Shown: positions 8,496-16,566, counted from the stretch's first letter. The stretch: 64,000 nt of DNA from Chryseomicrobium sp. FSL W7-1435 (GCF_038595005.1 NZ_CP151997.1:1302001-1366000); one strand, 5' to 3'. Program-made: numbers and translations. Notes: generated by a model not told the origin, from the sequence alone.

Positions 8496-9314
8496 ATGAC
8501 AAGACAATGGGAATCACTCCGTACATATGAAGATATCAAATATGAATTCTTCAACGGAATTGCTAAAATCACAATCAATCGACCAGAAGTTCGAAACGCG
8601 TTTCGTCCTAAAACGGTCCATGAATTAATCGATGCGTTTTCACGTGCTCGTGACAACCAAGATATCGGTGTCATCATTTTAACTGGTGAAGGCGAAAAAG
8701 CGTTCTGTTCAGGTGGCGATCAATCCGTACGTGGCCATGGTGGTTATGTAGGCGATGATGAAATTCCACGTTTGAACGTTCTTGACTTACAACGTCTGAT
8801 TCGTGTCATTCCAAAACCAGTAGTAGCCATGGTAGCGGGTTACGCAATCGGTGGAGGCCATGTCCTTCACGTCGTTTGTGACCTTTCTATTGCAGCAGAC
8901 AATGCACGTTTTGGTCAAACAGGACCACGAGTGGGCTCTTTCGATGCTGGATATGGTTCAGGTTACCTTGCGCGTATCGTAGGACACAAAAAAGCGCGTG
9001 AAATTTGGTACCTATGCCGTCAATACGACGCACAGCAAGCTTTAGATATGGGACTTGTTAACACAGTCGTTCCTTATGAAAAACTAGAAGATGAAACAGT
9101 TCAATGGTGTGAAGAAATGCTTGAGATGTCTCCAACGGCAATTCGCTTCTTAAAAGCTGCGATGAATGCTGATACAGACGGTCTTGCAGGCCTTCAGCAA
9201 ATGGCTGGGGATGCAACATTACTTTACTATACAACGGATGAAGCAAAAGAAGGCCGTGACGCATTTAAAGAAAAGCGTAAGCCGAATTTTGGTCAATTCC
9301 CACGTTTCCCTTGA
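8496..9314 (+). CDS. menB: DHNA-CoA synthase MenB
   Basis: Crotonase-fold naphthoate synthase, 272 residues. It closes the second ring of menaquinone from o-succinylbenzoyl-CoA. The signatures [20 protein letters not shown] and [20 protein letters not shown] are intact, and the C-terminus ends FPRFP as in other MenB proteins. AAGGAGG at 8482-8488 precedes ATG 8496, with one base between the menH stop and this start. It is followed by a hairpin with a T-rich tail before menE. Confidence 0.97.
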   Translation: MTRQWESLRTYEDIKYEFFNGIAKITINRPEVRNAFRPKTVHELIDAFSRARDNQDIGVIILTGEGEKAFCSGGDQSVRGHGGYVGDDEIPRLNVLDLQRLIRVIPKPVVAMVAGYAIGGGHVLHVVCDLSIAADNARFGQTGPRVGSFDAGYGSGYLARIVGHKKAREIWYLCRQYDAQQALDMGLVNTVVPYEKLEDETVQWCEEMLEMSPTAIRFLKAAMNADTDGLAGLQQMAGDATLLYYTTDEAKEGRDAFKEKRKPNFGQFPRFP

Positions 9315-9321
9315 TTTCAAT

Positions 9322-9350
9322 CAAAGCTGTCCAATTGGGCAGCTTTTCTT
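9322..9350 (+). terminator. Hairpin between menB and menE (partial terminator)
   Basis: A 9-bp stem, AAGCTGTCC with GGGCAGCTT (one T-G pair) and loop AATT, followed by TTCTTTG. It lies inside the men operon, so it probably lowers menE expression relative to menB rather than ending the operon. This is an inference from position. Confidence 0.6.
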
Positions 9351-9372
9351 TGTACTGGAAAGGACTGAGTCG

Positions 9373-10824
9373 ATGTATCCAAACCTTTTAGTAAAGCGTG
9401 TGCAACTGACTCCGGACCGAGTGGCCCTGGAAATAGAAGGGCAGCAATGGACTTGGCGTGAAGTCTATGAACGCGCGCTCAACCTTGCCCAAGACTTTCC
9501 CTGTTCAAGTGGGGAAAGAGTCGGGTTTTGGTCAAAAAATAGTGAAACGATGTACTTCTATATTCAAGCGGCTCTTTTAAAACAATGTGAACTCGTCTTT
9601 TACAATGACCGTTTGACGGAAGAAGAATTCCTTTTTCAACAACTAGATTCTGAGGTTGTCTGGACAGTGACGGATCGTAAGGACCGGGCATTTCTAGAGA
9701 ATGTCTATTTATATGAACAGTTCGTATCACTAAAATCAGTACCTTTTGAAGTGCAGCCTAATTGGAGTCGTGAGCAGACCATTTCCATCATGTATACATC
9801 TGGTACCACTGGACGACCTAAAGGAGTGCGACAAACGCTCGAAAACCATGTAACAAGTGCGTTAGGCTCTGCACTGAATCTTGGCGTATTACCAGAAGAT
9901 AAATGGCTTTGTGTAATGCCTCTCTATCACATCAGCGGATTTTCAATGATCATGCGGTCTTTACTCTATGGGTCAAGCCTTCAATTGCATGAAAAATTTG
10001 AACCGCAAACTGTCTTGGAGGCCATCCGCAAAACCGGCGTAACGCATTTATCAGTTGTTACAACCATGCTTAGTCAATTGTTAAGAGAATTTGAGCAAGA
10101 CGAAGAGTCATTACCTTCGTCGTTTCGAACAATCTTAGCAGGGGGTGGCCCGGTACCTATTCCTTATCTTGAACGAGCGCAAAGTAGTGGTTTTCCTGTA
10201 GTTCAAACTTACGGAATGACCGAGACTTCTAGTCAAACCTGTACTTTGCTGCCCGAAGAGGCAATTCGCAAAGCAGGTTCTGCGGGCAAGCCTTTGTTTT
10301 TTGCGGATGTTCGCATTGACGGAGACCAAGAAGGAGAGATTTTAGTAAGAGGGGCTCATGTTACTCCTGGTTATGTGGGGCATGCTTCTACTCTTCCAGC
10401 AACTTCTGAAGAGGGATGGTTACGAACGGGAGATATCGGAAAATTTGATTCAGAGGGCTATCTTTATATTCTAGATCGACGCTCTGATCTGATTGTCTCG
10501 GGCGGAGAAAATATCTACCCTGCAGAAATCGAGCAAGCGCTGCTATCCCATCCTGAAGTGTTGGACGCTGGAGTTGTTGCCAAACTAGACGATAAATGGG
10601 GGCAAGTGCCGTTTGCGTTTATAGTTGTTAAGGGAGAAGAACAGCCTGACTTAGCACTGTTTCTTTCTAGTAAACTAGCGAAATACAAGCAACCTGTTGG
10701 CTATCGATTTGTGGAGATACTTCCGCGGAATGCATCGAACAAACTCGTTCGCAGAGAACTAAAAAAATGGATTGAAAAAGAGGCTGGGAATATAGAAACA
10801 GAACTCAACGAGTTAGAAAGTTGA
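9373..10824 (+). CDS. menE: o-Succinylbenzoate-CoA ligase MenE
   Basis: Acyl-CoA synthetase that activates o-succinylbenzoate for MenB, 483 residues from ATG 9373 (GGAAAGGA ten bases upstream). The open frame extends further upstream into menB in another frame, but that part is not homologous. AMP-binding motif YTSGTTGRPKGV, TYGMTETSS and the C-terminal GGENIYPAEIE are present. The last 14 codons and the stop (10780-10824) lie inside a dispersed repeat, so the natural C-terminus appears to have been replaced or extended by repeat sequence. No menC follows, unlike the usual Bacillus order. Confidence 0.93.
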   Translation: MYPNLLVKRVQLTPDRVALEIEGQQWTWREVYERALNLAQDFPCSSGERVGFWSKNSETMYFYIQAALLKQCELVFYNDRLTEEEFLFQQLDSEVVWTVTDRKDRAFLENVYLYEQFVSLKSVPFEVQPNWSREQTISIMYTSGTTGRPKGVRQTLENHVTSALGSALNLGVLPEDKWLCVMPLYHISGFSMIMRSLLYGSSLQLHEKFEPQTVLEAIRKTGVTHLSVVTTMLSQLLREFEQDEESLPSSFRTILAGGGPVPIPYLERAQSSGFPVVQTYGMTETSSQTCTLLPEEAIRKAGSAGKPLFFADVRIDGDQEGEILVRGAHVTPGYVGHASTLPATSEEGWLRTGDIGKFDSEGYLYILDRRSDLIVSGGENIYPAEIEQALLSHPEVLDAGVVAKLDDKWGQVPFAFIVVKGEEQPDLALFLSSKLAKYKQPVGYRFVEILPRNASNKLVRRELKKWIEKEAGNIETELNELES

Positions 10825-10877
10825 GTGGAGTGTAGGGGCTGACTCCAGTGGGGTCAAAAGTCGGAACGTGAGACCCC

Positions 10878-10999
10878 TTTAGATGTGGAGAACGTCATGC
10901 TAGAAAGTCCGAGAAAATCAGGCGTGCCAAGTGAGGCGTTCTTGGCCTCGGTTGGAGCGACTGCTTTTGGAGCGTCTTTCTGACGTTCGCAACTCGATT
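10878..10999 (+). repeat. Internal module shared with the 60.9-61.2 kb tandem array
   Basis: 122 nt from TTTAGATGTGGA to AACTCGATT. The reverse complement of each unit at 60912-61212 matches in order: TTTAGATGTGGA, AATCA-GCGTGC, GAGGCGTTCTT-GCCTC, GCGA-TG-TTTT, TTTCT-ACG, AACTCGATT. A hairpin GAGGC-N7-GCCTC lies at its centre, extended by CCAA/TTGG. Confidence 0.8.
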
Positions 11000-11065
11000 T
11001 CAATGAGTCGAATATAGGCGCGCCCACGGAACGCAGCCCCGGAATGGAACTCAACATACGCAAAA

Positions 11066-11121
11066 AAATCAGCAAGTTCTCTAAAATTCACCCTAGAGAA
11101 TTTGCTGATTTAATTTTGTTC
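11066..11121 (-). terminator. Terminal hairpin of repeat copy 2
   Basis: An 18-bp stem, AAATCAGCAAGTTCTCTA (11066-11083) with TAGAGAATTTGCTGATTT (11094-11111), one G-T pair, with A-rich sequence before and ATTTTGTT after. It can stop both menE and the leftward zinc-binding gene. Compared with copy 1, the ninth stem pair changed from C-G to A-T on both sides, so the structure is conserved. Confidence 0.8.
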
Positions 11122-11133
11122 TAATTTTCTTTT

Positions 11134-12267
11134 TTATTGCAACGCTGTACGAAGTGTTTCGATATTGCGCTCCATAAGAGTTAAATAGTTTTCTTCATTA
11201 GCAATATCTTCATCGGTTAGGACGCCTAAGTTATGAAGCGGAAGCGTTTCAGCTCCAACTTCACTACGAATGATGTCTGTAAGTTTAGAAGATACATTTT
11301 GCTCAGTTAAAATATAGTCAATTTGTTGTTCGCGTGCTTGATCTACAAGTGATGCCAGTTCTTTTTGTGAGGGTTCATCTTGAGTGCTGATTCCTGCTAC
11401 CGCTACTTGATTTAAACCATAATCTTTAACCCAGTACCCAAATGCTGCATGGGAGACAAAGAAGGTATCACGATTTGCTTCTGCTACAACTTCTTCAAAC
11501 GATGCATCAAGTGCTAGAATATCTTCTTCTAGAGCTGCAAAGTTTTCATTAAAGAACTCTTCGTTCTCAGGTGATGCTTCAACTAACTCATTGCGGATTG
11601 ATTTAGCAAGCTCAACACTCAATGTTGGTGAAATCCATAAGTGAGGATCAAGTGCTCCGTGATCATGTCCAGCGTGAGAGTCTTCTGAATGACCTTCTTC
11701 AGCGTGCTCGTCTTCTGAGTGACCTTCTTCGGCGTGCTCGTCTTCTGAATGACCGTCTTCAGCGTGTTCGTCTTCAGAGTGGCCATCCTCAGCATGTTCG
11801 TCTTCCGAATGACCCTCTTCAGCGTGCTCGTCTTCCGAGTGACCTTCTTCAGTGTGTTCGTCAGCCGAAGCATCCACTAACATGTCATCTGAAATAAAAT
11901 CAGCAAGCTCTACGATTTCGACTTGTTGATTGGCTAATGTATCCTTAGCGCTTGAAATGAAGCTCTCTAGCCCAAGTCCAATGGCGAATAAGCGATCTGC
12001 ATCCGCGAACTTAATCATGTCTTGTTGAGAAGGCTCAAATGTGTGCTCATCTGCTCCTGGAGGATAGACGGATTCAACTGTGACAAACTCTCCTCCGATG
12101 CGTTCAGTAAAGTATTCAAGAGGATAAACTGTTGTATAAACAGACAGTGTTTCCACTTCCGGTTGAGCGTTGTCTTGTGCTTGTTGCGGGGTAGTTTCTT
12201 CTTCAGAAGAACAAGCTGCTAAAGTTAACGCAGTAGCTGCGAGAAAAGGGATGGCAAATTTTTTCAT
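11134..12267 (-). CDS. znuA: Zinc ABC-transporter substrate-binding lipoprotein (ZnuA/AdcA family)
   Basis: Extracytoplasmic metal-binding protein, 377 residues. The signal peptide carries lipobox LTLAAC with the lipidated cysteine at residue 19. The cluster A-I fold is suggested by VYPPGADEHTFEPSQQD, LDPHLWISPT, FVSHAAFGYW and ILTEQNVSSK. Residues 136-195 are six copies of a decapeptide DEHAEEGHSE, followed by SHAGHDHG, forming the long His/acid-rich loop typical of zinc-specific members. A Zur-type box overlaps the leader. No ABC permease or ATPase gene is adjacent, so it works with a transporter encoded elsewhere. ATG 12265-12267 follows AGGAGG. Confidence 0.92.
   Translation of the reverse strand: MKKFAIPFLAATALTLAACSSEEETTPQQAQDNAQPEVETLSVYTTVYPLEYFTERIGGEFVTVESVYPPGADEHTFEPSQQDMIKFADADRLFAIGLGLESFISSAKDTLANQQVEIVELADFISDDMLVDASADEHTEEGHSEDEHAEEGHSEDEHAEDGHSEDEHAEDGHSEDEHAEEGHSEDEHAEEGHSEDSHAGHDHGALDPHLWISPTLSVELAKSIRNELVEASPENEEFFNENFAALEEDILALDASFEEVVAEANRDTFFVSHAAFGYWVKDYGLNQVAVAGISTQDEPSQKELASLVDQAREQQIDYILTEQNVSSKLTDIIRSEVGAETLPLHNLGVLTDEDIANEENYLTLMERNIETLRTALQ
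11683..11862 (-). repeat. Six 30-bp tandem repeats coding the His-rich loop
   Basis: Exactly six in-frame 30-bp units encode residues 136-195 (DEHAE[E/D]GHSE). Codons differ at several positions between units (GTGCTCGTC/GTGTTCGTC on the plus strand), so they are not all recent copies. The length is likely to vary between strains by unequal crossing-over. Confidence 0.92.
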
Positions 12268-12278
12268 GACTTCCTCCT

Positions 12279-12299
12279 AAATAGTAATCGTTACGTTTT
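12279..12299 (-). promoter_or_regulatory. Zur-type operator of the zinc-binding gene
   Basis: Read on the minus strand, the 21-nt site is AAAACGTAAC, G, ATTACTATTT. It agrees with the B. subtilis Zur consensus (AAATCGTAAT, N, ATTACGATTT) at 17 of 20 fixed positions and is a near-palindrome. It lies just before the AGGAGG of the gene and about 10-30 bases downstream of the predicted start of transcription, so Zur would act as a block in the leader. Confidence 0.75.
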
Positions 12300-12314
12300 G
12301 TAAAAGACTTTCTT

Positions 12315-12343
12315 ATCATACAAGGTGACTCAAAAAAATGCAA
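12315..12343 (-). promoter_or_regulatory. Sigma-A promoter of the zinc-binding gene
   Basis: On the minus strand, TTGCAT (12338-12343), 17-base spacer, TATGAT (12315-12320). The -35 lies beside the T-run of the yidD terminator, so transcription is separated from yidD. Confidence 0.65.
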
Positions 12344-12344
12344 C

Positions 12345-12373
12345 AAAAAACCACCAAATTATTTTTTTGGTGG
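12345..12373 (-). terminator. Terminator of yidD overlapping its stop
   Basis: On the minus strand CCACCAAA ... ATTTGGTGG is followed by TTTTTTG. The stem includes the last codons and stop of yidD. Confidence 0.75.
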
Positions 12374-12589
12374 CCATTCGTCCGGAACGGGGTCCATTCC
12401 GCCCTCATGAAAAGGATGACATTTTGAGATACGTCGTATTGTAAGGAAACCACCTTTTAAAGCTCCATGCTTTTGCAAGGCTTCAACACCGTAATGCGAG
12501 CAGGTCGGATAAAAACGACAGCTTGGCGGAGTTAGGGGAGAAATTGCTTTTTGATAAAAGCGAATGATTAAAATGAAAAGTTGTTTCAC
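12359..12589 (-). CDS. yidD: Membrane protein insertion efficiency factor YidD
   Basis: Short membrane-associated protein of 76 residues that helps YidC/Sec insertion of inner membrane proteins. The family signature is complete: [29 protein letters not shown], here read as SCRFYPTCS with three conserved cysteines, then [18 protein letters not shown]. The start is GTG (12587-12589) with GAGGTGA upstream; no ATG fits the homologous N-terminus MKQLFI. It is a single-gene unit with its own terminator. Confidence 0.93.
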   Translation of the reverse strand: MKQLFILIIRFYQKAISPLTPPSCRFYPTCSHYGVEALQKHGALKGGFLTIRRISKCHPFHEGGMDPVPDEWPPKK

Positions 12590-12607
12590 AGTTGTTCACC
12601 TCATGAT

Positions 12608-12634
12608 GTTTAGTTTACTTCAAAAGTTGGGAAT
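12608..12634 (+). promoter_or_regulatory. Possible sigma-B promoter of dps
   Basis: GTTTAG, 15 bases, GGGAAT. The sigma-B consensus is GTTTAA, 12-14 bases, GGGTAT, so both boxes are near matches but the spacer is slightly long. B. subtilis dps is sigma-B dependent, and a much better sigma-B site occurs at 47912-47936. Low certainty. Confidence 0.35.
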
Positions 12635-12672
12635 ATGAATAGTATATCGACTTACAAAAGGAGAGATGTGAA

Positions 12673-13122
12673 ATGTCAGCAGCATTGAACAAAGAATTAA
12701 ACAAACAGGTGGCTACTTGGTCTGTGATGTACACAAAATTACATAACTATCATTGGTATGTAAAAGGACCGGCTTTTTTCACTTTACATGCAAAGTTTGA
12801 AGAGCTTTATAACGAAGCAACACTTCATATGGATGAAATCGCTGAACGACTGCTTACTCTTGGAGGCAAACCAACGGCCACTTTGAAAGAACATCTGGAA
12901 CTTTCCGTCGTGAAAGAAGCGACTGGCAAAGAATCCACTGATAAAATGGTGGAAACAGTAGTCAAAGACTTTGGAACCATCATGAAATCCTTGAAAAAGG
13001 GAATGGAAGAAGCGGCGAAAGATGAAGACGATATGACTGAGGACTTATTGAATGCCGTTTACCAAAGTATTGAAAAACACCAATGGATGCTAAATGCATT
13101 TTTAGGAGATACAAACGAATAA
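12673..13122 (+). CDS. dps: Dps-family DNA-protecting ferritin-like protein
   Basis: Dodecameric iron-storage and DNA-protection protein, 149 residues, which oxidises Fe(II) with peroxide and stores it in a shell. The intersubunit ferroxidase residues are visible: H in LHNYHWYVKG, H in FTLHAKFEEL, and D/E in HMDEIAERL. AAAAGGAGAG lies 8-16 bases before ATG 12673. Its neighbours yidD and the Nudix fusion match the ytk region of B. subtilis. A candidate sigma-B promoter is upstream and a clear terminator downstream. No PerR box was seen. Confidence 0.94.
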   Translation: MSAALNKELNKQVATWSVMYTKLHNYHWYVKGPAFFTLHAKFEELYNEATLHMDEIAERLLTLGGKPTATLKEHLELSVVKEATGKESTDKMVETVVKDFGTIMKSLKKGMEEAAKDEDDMTEDLLNAVYQSIEKHQWMLNAFLGDTNE

Positions 13123-13135
13123 CGGTGATCGAGAG

Positions 13136-13163
13136 CGTGCGCAACTAACTGCGCACGTTTTTT
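13136..13163 (+). terminator. Terminator of dps
   Basis: CGTGCGCA with TGCGCACG (8-bp perfect stem, loop ACTAAC), followed by TTTTTTG. Confidence 0.9.
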
Positions 13164-13197
13164 GCTATACTTTTTTAAGGAAGAAAGGCGTGAAAAA

Positions 13198-14418
13198 ATG
13201 CTTACATTTCGAGATCTAACAAATAGAAGGGTTAACTTATCCTTTGAAGCACAAAACTTCACAACAGAGTCACGTCATGTGCTGGTTATTGTGAGAAAAG
13301 GGACAAAATTTTTAGTGACTCAACATCCAGCGAGGGGACTTGAATTTCCGGGTGGCAAGGTTGAAGAAGACGAAAATTTAGAACAAGCAGCTATTCGAGA
13401 GGTTTACGAGGAAACTTCTGTTCATATAGGGAATGTGCAGTGGTTGGCTGCTTATGAAGTGCTAGGTGATGAACCATTTGTTAAAACCGTGTTCTTGGCA
13501 GAGTGTACTGGCAGTGATTCATTTGATGGTTTGTATGAAACTACTGCTAGAAAGTGGTTGACACTACGTGAAATCGAACGTCACCCCAAGCTGAGTTTTT
13601 ATATGAAAGATGAAGGCATGAAAGCGATGATTGCTGAGGTAAAGAAGAGATTTCCTCTCTATGCTAAGCATCCGATTCCAAGTCCGAATTCTCAAGTAAA
13701 ACTTTTTGAGGTTACCTATTATTCAGATGAATTTTTGGTGAAGGGATGGCTTGCTGAGCCGAAGCTAGGAGCAGATCAAGCCATTGTTTATTTGCGCGGC
13801 GGTATTAATCAAATCGGTAAAGTGCGAGGGGCCCGCATCGCACAAATTGCAGCGCAAGGATTTACAGTGTTTGCTCCTCATTACCGCGGCTCATTTGGTG
13901 GGGAAGGTAAAGATGAATTCGTTGGTGCAGACCGGCAAGACGTTTACAGTGCAGTGGACTATTTGGCTTCCCTCGGCTATTCGAAAATTCATTTGTTTGC
14001 GTTTAGTAGAGGAGGCATTATGGCGCTTTGGGCTGCTATCAAACGTCCAGAGGTCACGTCCCTTGTTACATGGGGCGGTGTGTCGTCTATTTATCTCACA
14101 TATAAAGAGCGTGTCGACATGCGCCGGATGATGAAACGCATTTACGGCGGTACACCTAAAAAGGCACCAGATGCCTTTCAAAATCGTGATGCTCTACTCC
14201 ACTTGCATCAAGTAAAGGCACCTGTTCTCATCATTCATGGAGTTCAGGATACAAATGTTGGATTTGAGCATGCCACGATTTTAGAGGAAAAGTTGCAAGC
14301 TTTGGACAAAAAGGTAACTACACGGTACTTAAAAGACCATCATCACTTTGTTCCAGATCCGTTAAATCGTCAGCTGCTAGGGGAAGCGCTAGATTGGATG
14401 CGAGCGCAGGGGGACTGA
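13198..14418 (+). CDS. Nudix hydrolase (YtkD-like) fused to an alpha/beta hydrolase (YtmA-like)
   Basis: A 406-residue, two-domain protein. Residues ~1-155 resemble YtkD, a Nudix nucleotide pyrophosphatase; the Nudix box GGKVEEDENLEQAAIREVYE with EET is at 52-73. Residues ~165-406 form an alpha/beta hydrolase resembling YtmA, with nucleophile S270 in FAFSRGG, acid in HGVQDTNVG and histidine in DHHHFVPDP. In B. subtilis these are separate genes. ATG 13198 is chosen over TTG 13162 because the homologous N-terminus starts there and AGAAAGG precedes it. The linker KRFPLYAKHPIPSPNSQ joins the domains without a frameshift. The combined function is unknown. Confidence 0.85.
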   Translation: MLTFRDLTNRRVNLSFEAQNFTTESRHVLVIVRKGTKFLVTQHPARGLEFPGGKVEEDENLEQAAIREVYEETSVHIGNVQWLAAYEVLGDEPFVKTVFLAECTGSDSFDGLYETTARKWLTLREIERHPKLSFYMKDEGMKAMIAEVKKRFPLYAKHPIPSPNSQVKLFEVTYYSDEFLVKGWLAEPKLGADQAIVYLRGGINQIGKVRGARIAQIAAQGFTVFAPHYRGSFGGEGKDEFVGADRQDVYSAVDYLASLGYSKIHLFAFSRGGIMALWAAIKRPEVTSLVTWGGVSSIYLTYKERVDMRRMMKRIYGGTPKKAPDAFQNRDALLHLHQVKAPVLIIHGVQDTNVGFEHATILEEKLQALDKKVTTRYLKDHHHFVPDPLNRQLLGEALDWMRAQGD

Positions 14419-14538
14419 GCGGACGTTCATGGGATGAAATTGGAGTTTCATGAGATGAGATGGAGGTTTCATGAGACGAAACCAAGATTTATTCGACATA
14501 ATTGAATTTTAATGAGACGAAGTCGTTTTATGGAAACC
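14417..14538 (+). repeat. 122-nt modular element, copy C1
   Basis: Head GAGCGGACGTTC, then modules of 21, 21, 21 and 20 nt beginning ATGGGATGAAA, ATGAGATGAGA, ATGAGACGAAA and TTCGACATAA, and tail ATGAGACGAAGTCGTTTTAT followed by GGAAACC. The same head, tail and module spacing recur at 39371-39491 and 60778-60900 on the other strand. The head overlaps the stop codon of the preceding gene by two bases. Confidence 0.85.
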
Positions 14539-14556
14539 AATCCACTTCGATTCACC

Positions 14557-14597
14557 AAAAAAACAGGTTCTGCTCGACATGAGCAAAACCTGTTTTA
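14557..14597 (-). terminator. Terminator of pckA
   Basis: On the minus strand AAAACAGGTTTTGCTC pairs with GAGCAGAACCTGTTTT (one mismatch-type pair, loop ATGTC), followed by TTT. It lies 13 bases after the pckA stop. Confidence 0.88.
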
Positions 14598-14609
14598 AAC
14601 TTGTCGCTA

Positions 14610-16196
14610 TTAAATGATTGGTCCACCTTTAGAGATAATCTCTTCAGAAACACCAGAGAACTTTTTGAAGTTTTCACGGAAGCTATCCGCAAGTTCTTTC
14701 GCTTTCTTATCATACGCAGCTTTATCAGCCCATGCATTACGTGGGTTTAACACGTCACTTGGTACGCCAGGAACTTCTTTCGGAATCGCAACTCCAAAGA
14801 CTGAACCCTGCTCTGTTTCTACGTTTTCAAGCTTACCGTCAATAGCAGCACGAACCATTGCACGAGTATAAGAAAGTTTCATACGCGTTCCAACTCCGTA
14901 TTCGCCGCCAGTCCAACCTGTGTTAACAAGGTAAACGTTTACGCCGTGCTCATCAATCTTGCTTCCAAGCATTTCAGCGTATACTGCTGCTGGAAGTGGA
15001 AGGAATGGAGAACCGAAGCATGTTGAGAATACTGGTTGTGGGCTTGTGATCCCGCGCTCAGTTCCTGCAAGTTTTGATGTAAAGCCACTTAAGAAGTGGT
15101 ACATGGCTTGTTCTTTTGTTAATTTAGAGATTGGAGGCAATACACCAAATGCGTCAGCTGTTAAGAAGACGATTGTCTTTGGATGGCCTGCAACTGATGG
15201 TACCATGATGTTGTCGATGTAATCAATCGGGTAAGCAGCACGTGTATTCTCAGTTAATGAGTTATCATCGTAATCAGCTTCACGAGTTTCATCCAGGACA
15301 ACCACGTTTTCTAAAACAGTACCGAATTTAATTGCCTTGTAAATCTCAGGCTCATTTTCTTCTGTTAAGTTGATACATTTTGCGTAGCAACCGCCTTCCA
15401 TATTGAAGACGCCTGTATCAGACCAACCGTGCTCGTCATCACCGATTAACTTACGGCCTTTATCAGCTGATAAAGTGGTTTTCCCTGTACCAGAAAGTCC
15501 GAAGAATAGGGCAACATCGCCCTCTTCGCCGACGTTTGCTGAACAGTGCATTGGAAGAATTCCTTGTTCCGGAAGTAAGTAGTTCATGATAGAGAAGATT
15601 GATTTTTTCATCTCTCCAGCATATTCAGTTCCTCCGATTAAGACGATACGCTCTTCCATAGAAACCATGATGAACGTTTCAGAGTTCGTGCCATCTACTG
15701 CAGGGTCTGCTTTGAAAGTCGGTGCACTGACGATTGTAAATTGTGCATCGTGTGAAGCAAGCTCTTCAGCTGTCGGACGAATGAACAGTTGGTGAGCAAA
15801 CAGGTTGTGCCATGCATACTCGTTAATGACTTGGATTGGAAGGCGTGATGCTCCATCCGCACCCGCAAATCCTTTAAATAGGAAAAGAGCTTCTTTAGTT
15901 TGTAGGTAATCAATTACTTTTGCATATAAGTTTTGGAATACTTCTTTTGAAATTGGACGGTTCACAGAACCCCAATCCACTTTATCGCGAGAGATGTCTT
16001 CATCTACCATATATTTATCTTCTGGGGAACGCCCCGTATACTTTCCAGTTTCAGCGCGTAAAGCACCTGTTGACGTCAGCATACCTTCACCACGAGCAGT
16101 TGCTTGTTCAACAAGTTCCGCTACAGATAGTTGCGTGTGGACTTGGTCTCCCGATAATAAAGACTGAATTGCGCTTTTTGTATCGATCGATTGCAT
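14610..16196 (-). CDS. pckA: Phosphoenolpyruvate carboxykinase (ATP)
   Basis: Gluconeogenic enzyme converting oxaloacetate and ATP to phosphoenolpyruvate, 528 residues, cytoplasmic. The P-loop GLSGTGKTT lies at 233-241, preceded by MHCSANVG and followed by IGDDEHGW. The N-terminal substrate motif GRSPEDKY is at 55-62. ATG 16194-16196 has AAGGATGG upstream. It is divergent from metK, and the intergenic region holds a -10 region of TRTG type that also fits the CcpN consensus. Length and sequence are typical of Bacillales. Confidence 0.97.
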   Translation of the reverse strand: MQSIDTKSAIQSLLSGDQVHTQLSVAELVEQATARGEGMLTSTGALRAETGKYTGRSPEDKYMVDEDISRDKVDWGSVNRPISKEVFQNLYAKVIDYLQTKEALFLFKGFAGADGASRLPIQVINEYAWHNLFAHQLFIRPTAEELASHDAQFTIVSAPTFKADPAVDGTNSETFIMVSMEERIVLIGGTEYAGEMKKSIFSIMNYLLPEQGILPMHCSANVGEEGDVALFFGLSGTGKTTLSADKGRKLIGDDEHGWSDTGVFNMEGGCYAKCINLTEENEPEIYKAIKFGTVLENVVVLDETREADYDDNSLTENTRAAYPIDYIDNIMVPSVAGHPKTIVFLTADAFGVLPPISKLTKEQAMYHFLSGFTSKLAGTERGITSPQPVFSTCFGSPFLPLPAAVYAEMLGSKIDEHGVNVYLVNTGWTGGEYGVGTRMKLSYTRAMVRAAIDGKLENVETEQGSVFGVAIPKEVPGVPSDVLNPRNAWADKAAYDKKAKELADSFRENFKKFSGVSEEIISKGGPII

Positions 16197-16256
16197 AGGT
16201 TAAATACCATCCTTAAATAGATTTTCCGAAGTGCCGGAATGCTAATATGTGAATTA

Positions 16257-16267
16257 GTATAACACAT
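16257..16267 (-). promoter_or_regulatory. pckA -10 region, possible CcpN site
   Basis: On the minus strand TGTGTTATACT fits the CcpN consensus recalled for B. subtilis (TRTGHYATAYW) at every position. It also equals an extended -10 with a TRTG -16 element (TATACT at 16257-16262), so the match alone does not prove CcpN control. A weak -35 TAGACT precedes it with a 16-base spacer. Confidence 0.5.
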
Positions 16268-16339
16268 TAAACCAAATAGTCTACACTAATACGTCACCAA
16301 GATGATGATTTTTTCGACAGAAATTCATATAGTTTTTTG

Positions 16340-16368
16340 TTGACTTTCATCGGTTGGATGCGTATGAT
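16340..16368 (+). promoter_or_regulatory. Sigma-A promoter of the metK leader
   Basis: TTGACT (16340-16345), 17-base spacer, TATGAT (16363-16368). Transcription would start near 16375, just before the S-box aptamer. Confidence 0.8.
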
Positions 16369-16385
16369 GAAAAATTGAACGGATA

Positions 16386-16566
16386 CTCTTATCCCGAGCT
16401 GGTGGAGGGGTCAGGCCCTATGAAACCCGGCAACCTCAATAAGTTTAAGAATGACTACTTATTGAAAGGTGCCCAACCTGAGACAGGTAATTTTTCCTGA
16501 TTGATAAGAGTGAAAGGTGCAAAGAAATCATCCTTTTCTCATTAGCTTGAGTGAAAGGATTTTATT
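16386..16566 (+). promoter_or_regulatory. S-box (SAM-I) riboswitch controlling metK
   Basis: The P1 stem is closed by CTCTTATC (from 16386) and GATAAGAG (16503-16510). The conserved core reads GAGGGGTCAGGCCC, ATGAAACCCGGCAACC, AAGGTGCCAA-type (here AAGGTGCCCAACCTGAG). Downstream, ATCCTTT at 16530 pairs with AAAGGAT ending at 16560 and is followed by TTTATT, forming the terminator used when SAM is bound. Between it and metK are ~130 nt containing a small GCAA-capped hairpin (CGGGA/TCCCG, 16656-16669) with no known role. Confidence 0.95.

Larger units (their letters stand above)
10776..11127 (+). repeat. Dispersed composite repeat, copy 2 (one internal module)
   Basis: About 350 nt sharing all blocks of the copy at 2583-2796: GAGGCTGGGA, AGAAAGTTGAGTGGAGTGTA, GCTGACTCCAGTGGG, CGGAACGCAGCCCCG, then TCAACATACGC and the terminal hairpin. 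Between the two CG dinucleotides at 10862-10863 and 10988-10989 it has 126 nt that copy 1 lacks. The end inverted repeats are partly decayed here (GGGAATATAG against TTTTGTTCTA). It begins inside the 3' end of menE and runs to just before the stop of the zinc-binding protein gene, filling the gap completely. Confidence 0.85.

Noticed and set aside
11619-11897. Open frames on both strands over the His-rich repeats
   Set aside because: They are side effects of the 30-bp in-frame repeats of the zinc-binding gene.
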